64,000 nucleotides of DNA from JAJFUE01 sp039683515 (GTDB lineage Bacteria > Sumerlaeota > Sumerlaeia > MVZB01). Under the pieces are notes generated by a model. It was not told the DNA's origin and searched no databases. It saw only the letters and a program-made list of their open reading frames with translations. The translations under genes were made by a program, and so were the position numbers. Position 1 is the stretch's first letter, and the number at the start of each line of letters is the position of its first letter. The stretch lies in contig JBDKRG010000052.1 of NCBI GenBank assembly GCA_039683515.1, forward strand, positions 36,953 to 100,952, given 5' to 3'. This document shows, piece after piece, positions 56,335-64,000 of this stretch.

Positions 56335-58569
56335 ATGAACCGCATCGCCCGTTGCGCGTATGTGCTGTGCGGCCTGCTGGCTCTGGCCACGGCGGCGGCA
56401 GCCTCCGGCGACCTCGGCTCCGTGCCGATCGTCGTCAACCTGGGCTCGTTCCACAACGCCCAGGAAGCGATCGACGCCCGCAAGAGCGTCAACTGGGCCG
56501 TCCAGGAAGGCGCCGACACGATCATCTGCACCGAGGCCCTCGCCGCCAAGGAGCTGCACGACTACCTGTGCAAGATGGTCGGCGTTCACCCGCTCAACTT
56601 CGAGGTCTTCCCGATCGTCGACGACGACGACGCGCCCACGACGGCGATCCTCGTCGGCAATATCAAGAGCAACAAGCAGGTCGCGGCGCGCGCGGCCGAG
56701 CTCGGGCTCACCCCCGAGTCGATGCCGACCGCCAGCCAATCCTACCGCATCGTCAGCGCCCCCAAGGCCAACCCGCCGGTCGTGATCCTGGCCGGCGGCG
56801 ACCGCATCGGCACGCTCTACGCCGCCTATGAATTCCTCGAGCGGCAGGGGATCCGCTGGTACGGCCCCGGCGTCGTCAACGAAAACGTCCCGCGCATCGA
56901 TCGGTTCAAGCTCGCCGAGCTCGACGTCACCGACGCCCCCAAGTTCCTCACGCGCGGCTTCTGGGCGTGGGAGGACCGCGGCACGACCGAGTGCCTCGAG
57001 TGGATGGGCCGCAACCGCATCAACCTGTGGACGGTCGAGCAAAGCGACCCCGAGGCCTACAAGATGCGCGGCATCCGCCTGAACTGCGGCAGCCATTTCA
57101 ACCAGTCCTTCTTCGTCCCGATCAACGGCGAATACCCGTATTACGTCCCCGAATACCCCGCGACCAAGGGCCGCCCCGCCGATCCCTACAAGCGCGGCGA
57201 CTACCCGAAGACAAAAAAACAAAAGGGGATCCCGACCTACAAGCAGATCCACCCCGAGTGGTACACGTGGCGCGACGGCAAGCGCGTCTTCTACCAGGAC
57301 TACGACCAGGGCTTCAACATCTGCGAGTCCAACATGGACGCGATGAACGAGCTCATGAAAAACACGATCACCGCGCTCCAGACCCGCTGGAAGAACGCCG
57401 ACTCGATCAACTGGTGGGTCTACGACGGCTGGGACCCGTGGTGCCACTGCGACCAGTGCGAGGCGCTCGGCAAGCACACCGACCGTAACCTGCGCTGGAT
57501 CTACCTGTTCAGCAAGGAGCTGAAGAAGGCGCAGGCCGACGGCCGCATCCAGCGCAACATCACGATCGAGTTCTTGTGCTACAACGACATGGTCGAGCCG
57601 CCGACCAGGCCGATCCCGGCCGACTTCGACTATGAGAACTGCCTGCCGACGTTCTTCCCGATCGAGCGCTGCTACGTGCACCCGTTCAACGACGGCGCCT
57701 GCTCCGAATTCAACCGCAAGCGCTACTACAACAACCTGATCACGTGGTCCGACCTGTGGCAGGGCAAGTTCATCATCGGCGAGTACTACAACGTCTCGCG
57801 CTACAAGAACATGCCGCTCGTCCTCGACCACTCGATGCGCGTCGACATCCCGTTCTACTACTCCATCAAGGCGCGCTACATGCACTACATGCACCCCTGC
57901 ACCCGGAACTGGGGGACGCGCTCGCTGACCAACTACCACTTCTCCAAGCAGCTCTGGAACCCGGAGATGGACGTCGACGCGATGCTGAACGACTACTTCG
58001 CCGGCCGCTACGGCAAGGCCGCCGGGCCGATGCGCGAGTTCTACGACACCCTGCGCGACGCCATGAGCAATCAGTCGGCGATCCGCTACAGCTTCCGCGA
58101 CCGGCTCACCAGCGGCACGGCCGAGCTGTTCACCGAAAAACACATGCAGCTCAAGACGACCCACTACGACCCGAGCACGACCGACGGGCTGGTCTACGAC
58201 GACGGCCCCGATTGGGAAGAGATCATGGGCGACATGGTCAAGTGCCGCGCCCAGCTCGACCGGGTCAAGAAGATGAGCCTGCCCGACAACATCCGCGCGC
58301 GCATCGCCGAGGACGAGGGGCTGTTCATCTACGCCGACACCACCTACAAGCTGTTCGACCGCGTCATCGCGTGCCAGATGGCGATCACCGACAAGCGCAT
58401 GGACGACGCGCGCAAGGCTTACCGGGAGGCGGTGTATTACGGCGAGCTGCTGAGGGCCGACATCACGTCGACCAAGTTCGGCTCGGCGCACTCGACCTCG
58501 CCCAACGGCTACACAGCCAGCGGCATGGACCCGATCCTCAAGCGCATGAAGAAGCAATTGGATTTGTAA
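56335..58569 (+). CDS. DUF4838 domain-containing exported protein, copy 2
   Basis: 744 residues. The signal peptide is residues ~1-24 (LCGLLALATAAAA), with no Cys at a lipobox, so it is probably periplasmic or released, unlike copy 1. Same domain order as copy 1 with high similarity: GGDRIGTLYAAYEFLERQGIRWYGPG, the WMGRNRINLWTVEQ segment, and Cys370-x-Cys372-xx-Cys375. ATG 56335 has AAGGAC upstream. Copies are 1.7 kb apart with a methyltransferase gene and a repeat element between them. A terminator follows. Confidence 0.85.
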   Translation: MNRIARCAYVLCGLLALATAAAASGDLGSVPIVVNLGSFHNAQEAIDARKSVNWAVQEGADTIICTEALAAKELHDYLCKMVGVHPLNFEVFPIVDDDDAPTTAILVGNIKSNKQVAARAAELGLTPESMPTASQSYRIVSAPKANPPVVILAGGDRIGTLYAAYEFLERQGIRWYGPGVVNENVPRIDRFKLAELDVTDAPKFLTRGFWAWEDRGTTECLEWMGRNRINLWTVEQSDPEAYKMRGIRLNCGSHFNQSFFVPINGEYPYYVPEYPATKGRPADPYKRGDYPKTKKQKGIPTYKQIHPEWYTWRDGKRVFYQDYDQGFNICESNMDAMNELMKNTITALQTRWKNADSINWWVYDGWDPWCHCDQCEALGKHTDRNLRWIYLFSKELKKAQADGRIQRNITIEFLCYNDMVEPPTRPIPADFDYENCLPTFFPIERCYVHPFNDGACSEFNRKRYYNNLITWSDLWQGKFIIGEYYNVSRYKNMPLVLDHSMRVDIPFYYSIKARYMHYMHPCTRNWGTRSLTNYHFSKQLWNPEMDVDAMLNDYFAGRYGKAAGPMREFYDTLRDAMSNQSAIRYSFRDRLTSGTAELFTEKHMQLKTTHYDPSTTDGLVYDDGPDWEEIMGDMVKCRAQLDRVKKMSLPDNIRARIAEDEGLFIYADTTYKLFDRVIACQMAITDKRMDDARKAYREAVYYGELLRADITSTKFGSAHSTSPNGYTASGMDPILKRMKKQLDL

Positions 58570-58588
58570 ATCGGACTGAGAGCCGGAT

Positions 58589-58626
58589 AAAACGGCGCGC
58601 GGCATCAAGCCGCGCGCCGTTTTTTT
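58589..58626 (+). terminator. Terminator after DUF4838 copy 2
   Basis: 15-bp stem AAAACGGCGCGCGGC with its complement, 5-nt loop, ending in a seven-T run. Confidence 0.92.
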
Positions 58627-58732
58627 GTCCGAAGTCCGCCTTCAGGCGGAGTCATCCCGCCATGCGTTTCTTCCGCCCGAAGCCGGGCAACGAACCTTGC
58701 GCGGCCTCGCTTGCGCGGGTAGTATGCCGTGC

Positions 58733-60148
58733 ATGAATATGTCGGCGGCCAAATCCGTTCATTCACGCATTTTGCCGGCGCTCCTCGCCACGATCTTTGC
58801 CGTCGCCGTCGTGGCGATCGCCTGGCGCGCGCCGATCCTGAACGACGACCCGTACATCACGTTCCGCTATTCGTGGAACCTCGCGCACGGCAACGGCTTC
58901 GTCTACAACCCCGGCGAGCGCGTGGCCGGGTCGACCGCGCCGCTGTTCGCGCTCGCCATCGGCATCTTGATGAAAACCGGCCTGCCGCTGCGCGCGTGCG
59001 TCGGCGTGCTCGCGGCCGTTGCGTATGGCCTGATCGGGCTGGGCTCGTGGCGGCTGTTCCGGAAAGAAGGGCTGCCGTGGGGCGGGTTCGCGCTTGCGAT
59101 CCTCCTGCTGTTCGACCCGTCGCTCCTGAGCCTGTACGGAAGCGAAACGTCGATGGCGGTTGGGCTGGCGCTGGCCGCGTTCGCGCTGCATGCGGAGGGC
59201 CGGTTCAACGGGGCGTTCATCGCGGCCGCCCTGCTTGTCGGTGTGCGGCCCGACGCCGGGCTGGTCGGCGTCGTCCTTGCCCTCGTCATGCTCGAGAAGG
59301 ACAAGCGCCGGCTGTGGCCGGCGCTGGGATGGGGCGCGCTGGCGTTCCTGCCGTTCTACATCGCGTTCGTGGCGTATTACCACGCGCTGGTTCCGCACAC
59401 GCTGGCCGTCAAGGCCGCCCAGGGCGCGGCAAGCGACGTCGCCCCGTTCTGGAAGGGGACGATCGGGTTCGTCAAGCAACTGCTCCTGAACCAGGCGCTG
59501 CCGAGCGGCATCCTGGCGGCGATCGGCATCGTTCTCATCATCAAGCGGCGCTGGACTCCCCTCCCCCTGTTCGTGCTCTTTTACGCGCTCGCCTTCTGCC
59601 TGATCAATCCGCCTTATTATTACTATTGGTATCAATACCCGTACTGGCTGATGCGCGACGCGGCGGTGGCGTGGGGGATCGGCTGGATCGCGGCGGCGGG
59701 GTGGGCACGGGCGGCCGCGGTCGCGCACGGGCAGGCACGGTTTTACGCGCGGATTGCCGCGGCGCTCCTGCTCGGCGCGGTGATGCCGGCGACGCTGTGG
59801 CCGGCGCGCGGCGACCTGGGCCGCCACCGCGCGCGGTACGACTGCTACATGGCGACGGCGCAAAAAATCGGCGAGCTGAAGCCCGCCTCCAGGCGCATCA
59901 TCCTCGAGGAGATCGGGATCATCGGCTACCAGCTGCCGGACTGGACGGTTTACGACATGGCCGGGCTGGTGCACGCGCAGCCTTACGGGCAACTCGTCGG
60001 CGACAACCCGCCGCCGCTGGCGATGGTCCGCGGCGACGCCGCGACGTATCCGTTCACGATCGCCGGCAAGAGCGTGACGTATCTCCGGATCGCGTCGTTC
60101 AAGAAGGACGGCTATGCGTGCACGCTGATGGAGCCGGCGAAAGAGTAG
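58733..60148 (+). CDS. Polytopic membrane protein, GT-C-like
   Basis: 471 residues with about ten membrane helices and a short C-terminal periplasmic domain (~370-471). The first loop has NDDPYITFRYSWNLAHGNGFVYNPGERVAGST, the motif seen in many GT-C or ArnT-like membrane proteins (ND-x-Y-I-xx-R-Y). It is probably a lipid-linked sugar transferase. ATG 58733 is taken; 58724 (MPC) is equally close. It is followed 18 nt later by the YfhO-like gene, a likely operon. Confidence 0.7.
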   Translation: MNMSAAKSVHSRILPALLATIFAVAVVAIAWRAPILNDDPYITFRYSWNLAHGNGFVYNPGERVAGSTAPLFALAIGILMKTGLPLRACVGVLAAVAYGLIGLGSWRLFRKEGLPWGGFALAILLLFDPSLLSLYGSETSMAVGLALAAFALHAEGRFNGAFIAAALLVGVRPDAGLVGVVLALVMLEKDKRRLWPALGWGALAFLPFYIAFVAYYHALVPHTLAVKAAQGAASDVAPFWKGTIGFVKQLLLNQALPSGILAAIGIVLIIKRRWTPLPLFVLFYALAFCLINPPYYYYWYQYPYWLMRDAAVAWGIGWIAAAGWARAAAVAHGQARFYARIAAALLLGAVMPATLWPARGDLGRHRARYDCYMATAQKIGELKPASRRIILEEIGIIGYQLPDWTVYDMAGLVHAQPYGQLVGDNPPPLAMVRGDAATYPFTIAGKSVTYLRIASFKKDGYACTLMEPAKE

Positions 60149-60166
60149 ATCGATTCGGGGCGGATC

Positions 60167-62617
60167 ATGCCGAGCGGCTTAAAACACAACCACACGAGAG
60201 CCTTGTGGCCGTACGCGCTGCTCGCGGCTTTTGTCTTCCTCTTCTTCTGGGATTCGTTCCTCGCCGGCAAGGCCCCGGTCATGCGCGACACCGTGATCGA
60301 TTTCCTGCCGTGGCGCATGTTCGCGCGCGAGGCGTTCCGGGCCGGGGCGCTGCCGCTGTGGAATCCGTATTCGAATTGCGGGCAGCCGTTCATGGCCGAG
60401 CCGCAATCGGCCTTCTTCTACGCGCCGCACGCGCTGTTTTACGCGTTCCCGCCGGTCACGGCGCTCAAGCTGTGGCTGGCGCTGCACTACGCGATCGCGG
60501 CCGTCTCGATGTATGCCCTCGCGCGCCACTGGAGGCTCCAGGCCGCGCCCGCCCTGATGGCGGCGATCGGGTTCGCGTTCGGCACGCACCTGATCGCGGC
60601 GATGGAATTCCAGAGCCTGCTCGGGGCCCTTGTGTGGACGCCGCTGACGCTTCTGCTCACAAGCCGGCTCGTCGAGGCATGGAGCGGATCCCGCCAAACA
60701 TCCCCGCGCGTCGCCGCCGGCCGGATGATCCCGGCGATGTTGATCCTGGCCGTCGTCCTGGCGACGCAATACCTTGCCGGCCACCAGCAGGCCTTCCTGA
60801 ACGGCGCCCTGATCAACGTCCTGTTCCTGATGACGGCCTGCGTGGCGCGGCGGGATCTCAAGGGGCTTGCGATCTGCGGCGCGGCCTGGGGCGCGGCCGG
60901 CGCGCTGGCCCTCGGGCTGAGCATGACCCAGTTCCTGCTGACGCTGCAACTGGTCCCCGAATCGGTCCGGGCCATGGACTTCGACCCGCGGCTGGACCAG
61001 GGCTCGCTTCACCCGCGACTGCTCCTGGCGTGGCTCGTCCCGTACTTTGCCGGCGCGCCCGGCCAATGGGCGGGCGCGCGGCCGTTCTCCACGTTCGAGT
61101 TCTGGGTCGGGACCGCCTACATCGGCGCGGCGCCGCTCGTGCTGGCGACGCTTTCGCTCGCGCGGCTTCGCCGCGGCGGGCGGACGGCCGCCGTCACATG
61201 GCTGCTGTGGGCGATCGTCGCGTTCGGGATCGTGATGTCGATGGGGAAATACACGCCCGTTTACATGTGGTGCCACCGCCACCTGCCGCTCATCGACAAA
61301 TTCCGGTGGCCTTCCAAGTTCCTGCAACTGGCCGCCTTCGCCCTGCCGCTGCTGGGCGCGATCGGCATGCAGGGGCTGCTGGAGGGGGGCGGGCGCGCCG
61401 AAAGACGCCTGCGCGCGGCGATCGTCGCCGGCTGGATCGCGCTCTGGGGGGCGATGGCGCTGGCTTGGCTCATGCGGCGCGATTCGCCGGAGTTCTTCGC
61501 GCGGCTGGGCGGCCTGGATTATTCCGCCAATCCGAACCTCTTCGCGTGCGCGCGCGCGGACTTCGCGCGGGCCGCCGTGTTCCTCGGCATCGCGCTGGCG
61601 GCATCCGTCTTCATGCTGGCGGAGCGCATCCCGGCGCGATGGCGCCGCGGGGCCGGTCTCGCCATCGTCCTCGTCACGTTCGTCAACCTGGGCGACGGGC
61701 GGAGAATCCAGCCGCTCATGCCCGATGCCGTCTACCGCTTCGAGCCCCCGGCGCTGAACCGGTTCAAGGATGAGGCCGACCCGGGCCGGTGCTTCCTGAA
61801 CATGGCCGACAAGATGTACGAAATGTACGGCGTCGAGGATCCGCGCATCTTCGTCTTGGCGAGAAAATCCGGGATCGGCGAAAGCTGGTTGCCTTATCAC
61901 GTCTACAAGGTCTGGGGAACCAGCACGCTGGTTCGCGCCGACTACAACCAGCTGCTTTCGGCGCTGATGCTGGCCAGCCCGGCCGACCCCGGCTGGCAGC
62001 GCGTGGCCAACCTCGTCAACACGCGCCACCTGGTCGTCGCCCCGTCCATGCGCAAGGCGCTGGAGGGCAAGGCGGCCATGGACATCGAGCTGTACGGGAA
62101 CAATCAGGCGCTCCCGCGCGCCATGGTGGTCGATCACTGGATGACCGCCCCCCGGGGCGAGGCCATGGAACTCCTGATGCGACCCGATTTCGATATTTAT
62201 CGCCAGATCGTGGTCGATCGGGCCCCGGCCGGCTGGCCCGCCAACCACCCCCTCGCCGCCGCCGGGCGGCTCGAACCGATCACGCGGTTGCGGGACGCCG
62301 GCGTGGACGCGATCCGATACGGATGGAACCGCGTCGATGTGACGGCACGCTCGGCGGGCCGCGCGCTGCTGTTCCTGGACGACGTGCACGATGCGGGATG
62401 GCGAGCGGAGGTCGACGGCCGGGAAGTCCCGATCCTGCGGGCGAACATGTGCTTCCGGGCCGTGCCGCTCGAGGCCGGCGGCCCCCACACGGTCTCGTTC
62501 CGCTACTGGCCGAGGCAGGCCACGCTCGGCCTGGCCGCGACGGCGGCGACGATGGTCATGATGATCATGCTGGCCGCGATCGCGTGGCGGATTCGATCGA
62601 AAGGAAACCAGGAATGA
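60167..62617 (+). CDS. YfhO-family membrane protein
   Basis: 816 residues. Twelve or more helices are followed by a C-terminal soluble domain, as in YfhO (involved in polyprenyl-phosphate sugar and lipoteichoic acid glycosylation in Bacillus). The first loop contains DTVIDFLPWRMFAREAFRAGALPLWNPYSNCGQPF, a signature seen in the family. The C-terminal ~200 residues contain two short Leu/Pro-rich beta segments (HDAGWRAEVDGREV). Its stop overlaps the following lipoprotein gene by 4 nt, so the genes are coupled. Role in surface glycan decoration inferred. Confidence 0.8.
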   Translation: MPSGLKHNHTRALWPYALLAAFVFLFFWDSFLAGKAPVMRDTVIDFLPWRMFAREAFRAGALPLWNPYSNCGQPFMAEPQSAFFYAPHALFYAFPPVTALKLWLALHYAIAAVSMYALARHWRLQAAPALMAAIGFAFGTHLIAAMEFQSLLGALVWTPLTLLLTSRLVEAWSGSRQTSPRVAAGRMIPAMLILAVVLATQYLAGHQQAFLNGALINVLFLMTACVARRDLKGLAICGAAWGAAGALALGLSMTQFLLTLQLVPESVRAMDFDPRLDQGSLHPRLLLAWLVPYFAGAPGQWAGARPFSTFEFWVGTAYIGAAPLVLATLSLARLRRGGRTAAVTWLLWAIVAFGIVMSMGKYTPVYMWCHRHLPLIDKFRWPSKFLQLAAFALPLLGAIGMQGLLEGGGRAERRLRAAIVAGWIALWGAMALAWLMRRDSPEFFARLGGLDYSANPNLFACARADFARAAVFLGIALAASVFMLAERIPARWRRGAGLAIVLVTFVNLGDGRRIQPLMPDAVYRFEPPALNRFKDEADPGRCFLNMADKMYEMYGVEDPRIFVLARKSGIGESWLPYHVYKVWGTSTLVRADYNQLLSALMLASPADPGWQRVANLVNTRHLVVAPSMRKALEGKAAMDIELYGNNQALPRAMVVDHWMTAPRGEAMELLMRPDFDIYRQIVVDRAPAGWPANHPLAAAGRLEPITRLRDAGVDAIRYGWNRVDVTARSAGRALLFLDDVHDAGWRAEVDGREVPILRANMCFRAVPLEAGGPHTVSFRYWPRQATLGLAATAATMVMMIMLAAIAWRIRSKGNQE

Positions 62618-63159
62618 AACGACTCGTTTTGGCCGTGTTTGCGATTCTCGCGATCACATCGTGCGCCCGAATGCAGGGCGCCGCGCTTGGGGACGAGGGC
62701 ATTGAGGACGATCCCAATCACCCGGAGAGTATCGAGGCGGCACGGGAGGTCATACGGGCGGAGAAGGATCTGGCGGCGGCCACCGAAAATCTCAAGGATC
62801 TGTATATGCTGCAAAATTGCGAAGATCCGCATCAAGATCCCGAATCATACAATCGCGACAAGCGACGCATCGAAACCATGCTCGGTTCGCTCGACAAAGC
62901 GTGGGATGAATACCTGAACGAGGAGGCGCGCCTCGAGACCGATCTGCTGGCCGGACCGGGGGCGGGTGGCCACCCCAGGCAATTGACGGGGAGGTTGATC
63001 CGCATGCGCCTCATCAGGGATCGCATCGATCACATCAAGAACATCCTGGAGATTGCGGAGAACGACTCGTCGGAGGTCGACTCGAGGATCCGGACGCAGG
63101 TTCATGAAATTGAGCGAAAGCAAACGGCGTGGCGCAAAAGAATGTTGCTGTGGCGCTGA
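62614..63159 (+). CDS. Lipoprotein with coiled-coil body
   Basis: 181 residues. The signal peptide ends in lipobox ITSC (Cys17). The rest is mostly helical and charged (AAREVIRAEKDLAAATENLKDL, then IRDRIDHIKNILEIAEND), probably coiled coil. ATG 62614 overlaps the YfhO stop. I recognise no family. It is likely a periplasmic partner of the membrane protein encoded before it. Confidence 0.65.
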   Translation: MKRLVLAVFAILAITSCARMQGAALGDEGIEDDPNHPESIEAAREVIRAEKDLAAATENLKDLYMLQNCEDPHQDPESYNRDKRRIETMLGSLDKAWDEYLNEEARLETDLLAGPGAGGHPRQLTGRLIRMRLIRDRIDHIKNILEIAENDSSEVDSRIRTQVHEIERKQTAWRKRMLLWR

Positions 63160-63261
63160 ATACGGTCAGTATCCATTTACCAACGGCGATGTGCCCGGTG
63201 GGGCAACAGCCCACGGGCGAAAAGAACCGAAGGGACCCAAGGGACCAAAAGTGTTAGGTGG

Positions 63262-63840
63262 CTAACCGAAACGGCGGGGGGGTGGATTGCGGATTTCGGA
63301 TTGCGGATTGCGGATTGGGGAATTGTCGCGGGGATTTGGGGGCGATGGATTGCGGATTTCGGATTGCGGATTGCGGATTGGGGAATTGTCGCCTGGATCT
63401 TGGGCTGATTGGTCGGATGGGTCGGATTCTGGAATTTTGCAATCCGAAATCCGCAATCCGCATTCTTCGAATGCGGTGGAGATGGTTTCGAGCTCGGGGC
63501 GGATGCGGTCGAGCGGGACGTCGGGGAGCGAACGGATTTGGGGAATGTCGGGCCCTGGGAGATCAACGGGGGACGACGGGAGATCTGTGACGCGCGAGCG
63601 CTTTGACTCGGGCGCGGGTGATGAATTGTTGGGGCGCGGCTTGGAGAGGCGCGAGAGCTTGATCAGCGTTTTGCGGATCGCGGTCAGGCGGGCGAAGAAA
63701 TCAATCGCCTCGGCGAAAGTCACGATATCGGGAGGAGAACACTCCGTGATCTCCTGAACCCATTGCCGCAGAACGCCCTCGAGCATCGCGCCGGTGGCGG
63801 AGAGGTTTTCCAGGTCGTCGATGGGCGGGATGTCGGGCAT
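63262..63840 (-). CDS. Hypothetical protein with repeat-encoded tail
   Basis: 192 residues. Residues ~1-75 are plausible (PDIPPIDDLENLSATGAMLEGVLRQWVQEITE, FFARLTAIRKTLIKLS) and helical. The middle is Pro/Ser-rich. The last ~65 residues are encoded by spacer words and contain IRNPQSEIRNP twice, from the 63285-63400 GATTGCGG repeats, so the C-terminus is probably acquired read-through. Start 63840 (MPDIPPI) has no near terminator or partner. Reality as a gene is moderately likely. Confidence 0.5.
   Translation of the reverse strand: MPDIPPIDDLENLSATGAMLEGVLRQWVQEITECSPPDIVTFAEAIDFFARLTAIRKTLIKLSRLSKPRPNNSSPAPESKRSRVTDLPSSPVDLPGPDIPQIRSLPDVPLDRIRPELETISTAFEECGLRISDCKIPESDPSDQSAQDPGDNSPIRNPQSEIRNPSPPNPRDNSPIRNPQSEIRNPPPRRFG
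63283..63465. repeat. GATTGCGG/GATTTCGG word blocks, two direct copies and one inverted
   Basis: GGATTGCGGATTTCGG-type units occur at ~63283-63322 and ~63349-63386, each followed by GGGGAATTGTCGC, and an inverted block at ~63437-63465. They encode part of the tail of the minus-strand hypothetical protein. Confidence 0.85.
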
Positions 63841-63891
63841 TCTGGGGCTCGTGAGGGAAGAGTTCAGAAAAATAAATACAAAATCTAATAA

Positions 63892-63921
63892 GTTTCTAGT
63901 TTCTAGTTTCTAGTTCCTAGT
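63892..63921. repeat. TAGTTTC word tandem
   Basis: Four TAGTT(T/C)C units after CTAATAAG, the same lead and word as the IVP cassette left arm at 40692-40730. No IVP gene is seen next to this copy within the window. Confidence 0.85.
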
Positions 63922-64000
63922 TCAGATATCTTGGCCGGGCGAGGGTGGCCTGGCGAGAGAAAGCGTAACATGGAAGATTTGGATTTGGGTATTCCCTTAC

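Noticed and set aside
58729..61773. A 1014-codon open frame spanning two membrane protein genes
   Set aside because: Composition is Arg/Ala/Gly-rich and out of frame with two clear membrane proteins; it is a shadow frame.

Overview
This 64 kb window is a GC-rich (roughly 60-65% by eye), densely coded bacterial chromosome segment. LpxI points to lipid A and hence a diderm envelope, and NifJ to anaerobic or fermentative pyruvate metabolism. A selC-selA-selD cluster shows that the organism makes selenocysteine. Several proteins belong to families common in uncultured PVC-related and candidate-phylum bacteria (two DUF4838 proteins, YfhO-type and GT39-type membrane proteins, a TIGR03960/TIGR03936 radical SAM fusion). 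The spacers are full of short word-like tandem and palindromic repeats, as in such genomes. I cannot fix the phylum from sequence alone; PVC, Hydrogenedentota or Sumerlaeota-like is a guess.

Layout. 0-4.3 kb: a PBP4-like protein lacking its catalytic motif, panD, a vapBC pair with a broken toxin, an M20 peptidase and lpxI. 4.8-20 kb: a three-PAS NarL-type kinase with a fused receiver, a DUF3300 protein, transaldolase, a dihydroorotate-dehydrogenase-like protein, a decayed nucleotidyltransferase cassette, nifJ, and two tandem MASE3 kinases. 20-22.6 kb: a hypothetical gene and an HExxH protein gene interrupted by a low-GC ATPase gene, with a 10-bp direct repeat at both edges. 22.6-36 kb: a six-hairpin glycosidase, a phosphatase/EEP fusion, terC with a GT39 gene, guaA, ispH and a large secreted carboxypeptidase-regulatory-like protein. 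36-45 kb: a small regulator operon, two paralogous unknowns, then selC, selA, an S23/IVP gene bracketed by inverted repeats, selD (fused to an AhpD-like domain) and a GT39-like gene. 45-50 kb: radical SAM fusion, ZapB-like, ZapA and RecA. 50-51 kb: a second low-GC single-gene island (XRE HTH plus Mrr-type nuclease) with its own promoter. 52-64 kb: two DUF4838 paralogs, a methyltransferase, two polytopic membrane proteins and a lipoprotein, which look like envelope or surface-glycan functions.

The strongest unusual signals are: (1) the ATPase insertion, whose removal restores a host reading frame that stops 2 nt before a terminator-like hairpin; (2) the S23/IVP cassette inside the sel cluster, tightly enclosed by 39-bp inverted repeats; (3) two copies of a ~310-bp structured, MITE-like non-coding element with covarying terminal hairpins; and (4) many recurring spacer words, one of which is inserted in frame twice in a single gene. 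No rRNA gene, CRISPR array or complete insertion sequence is visible.
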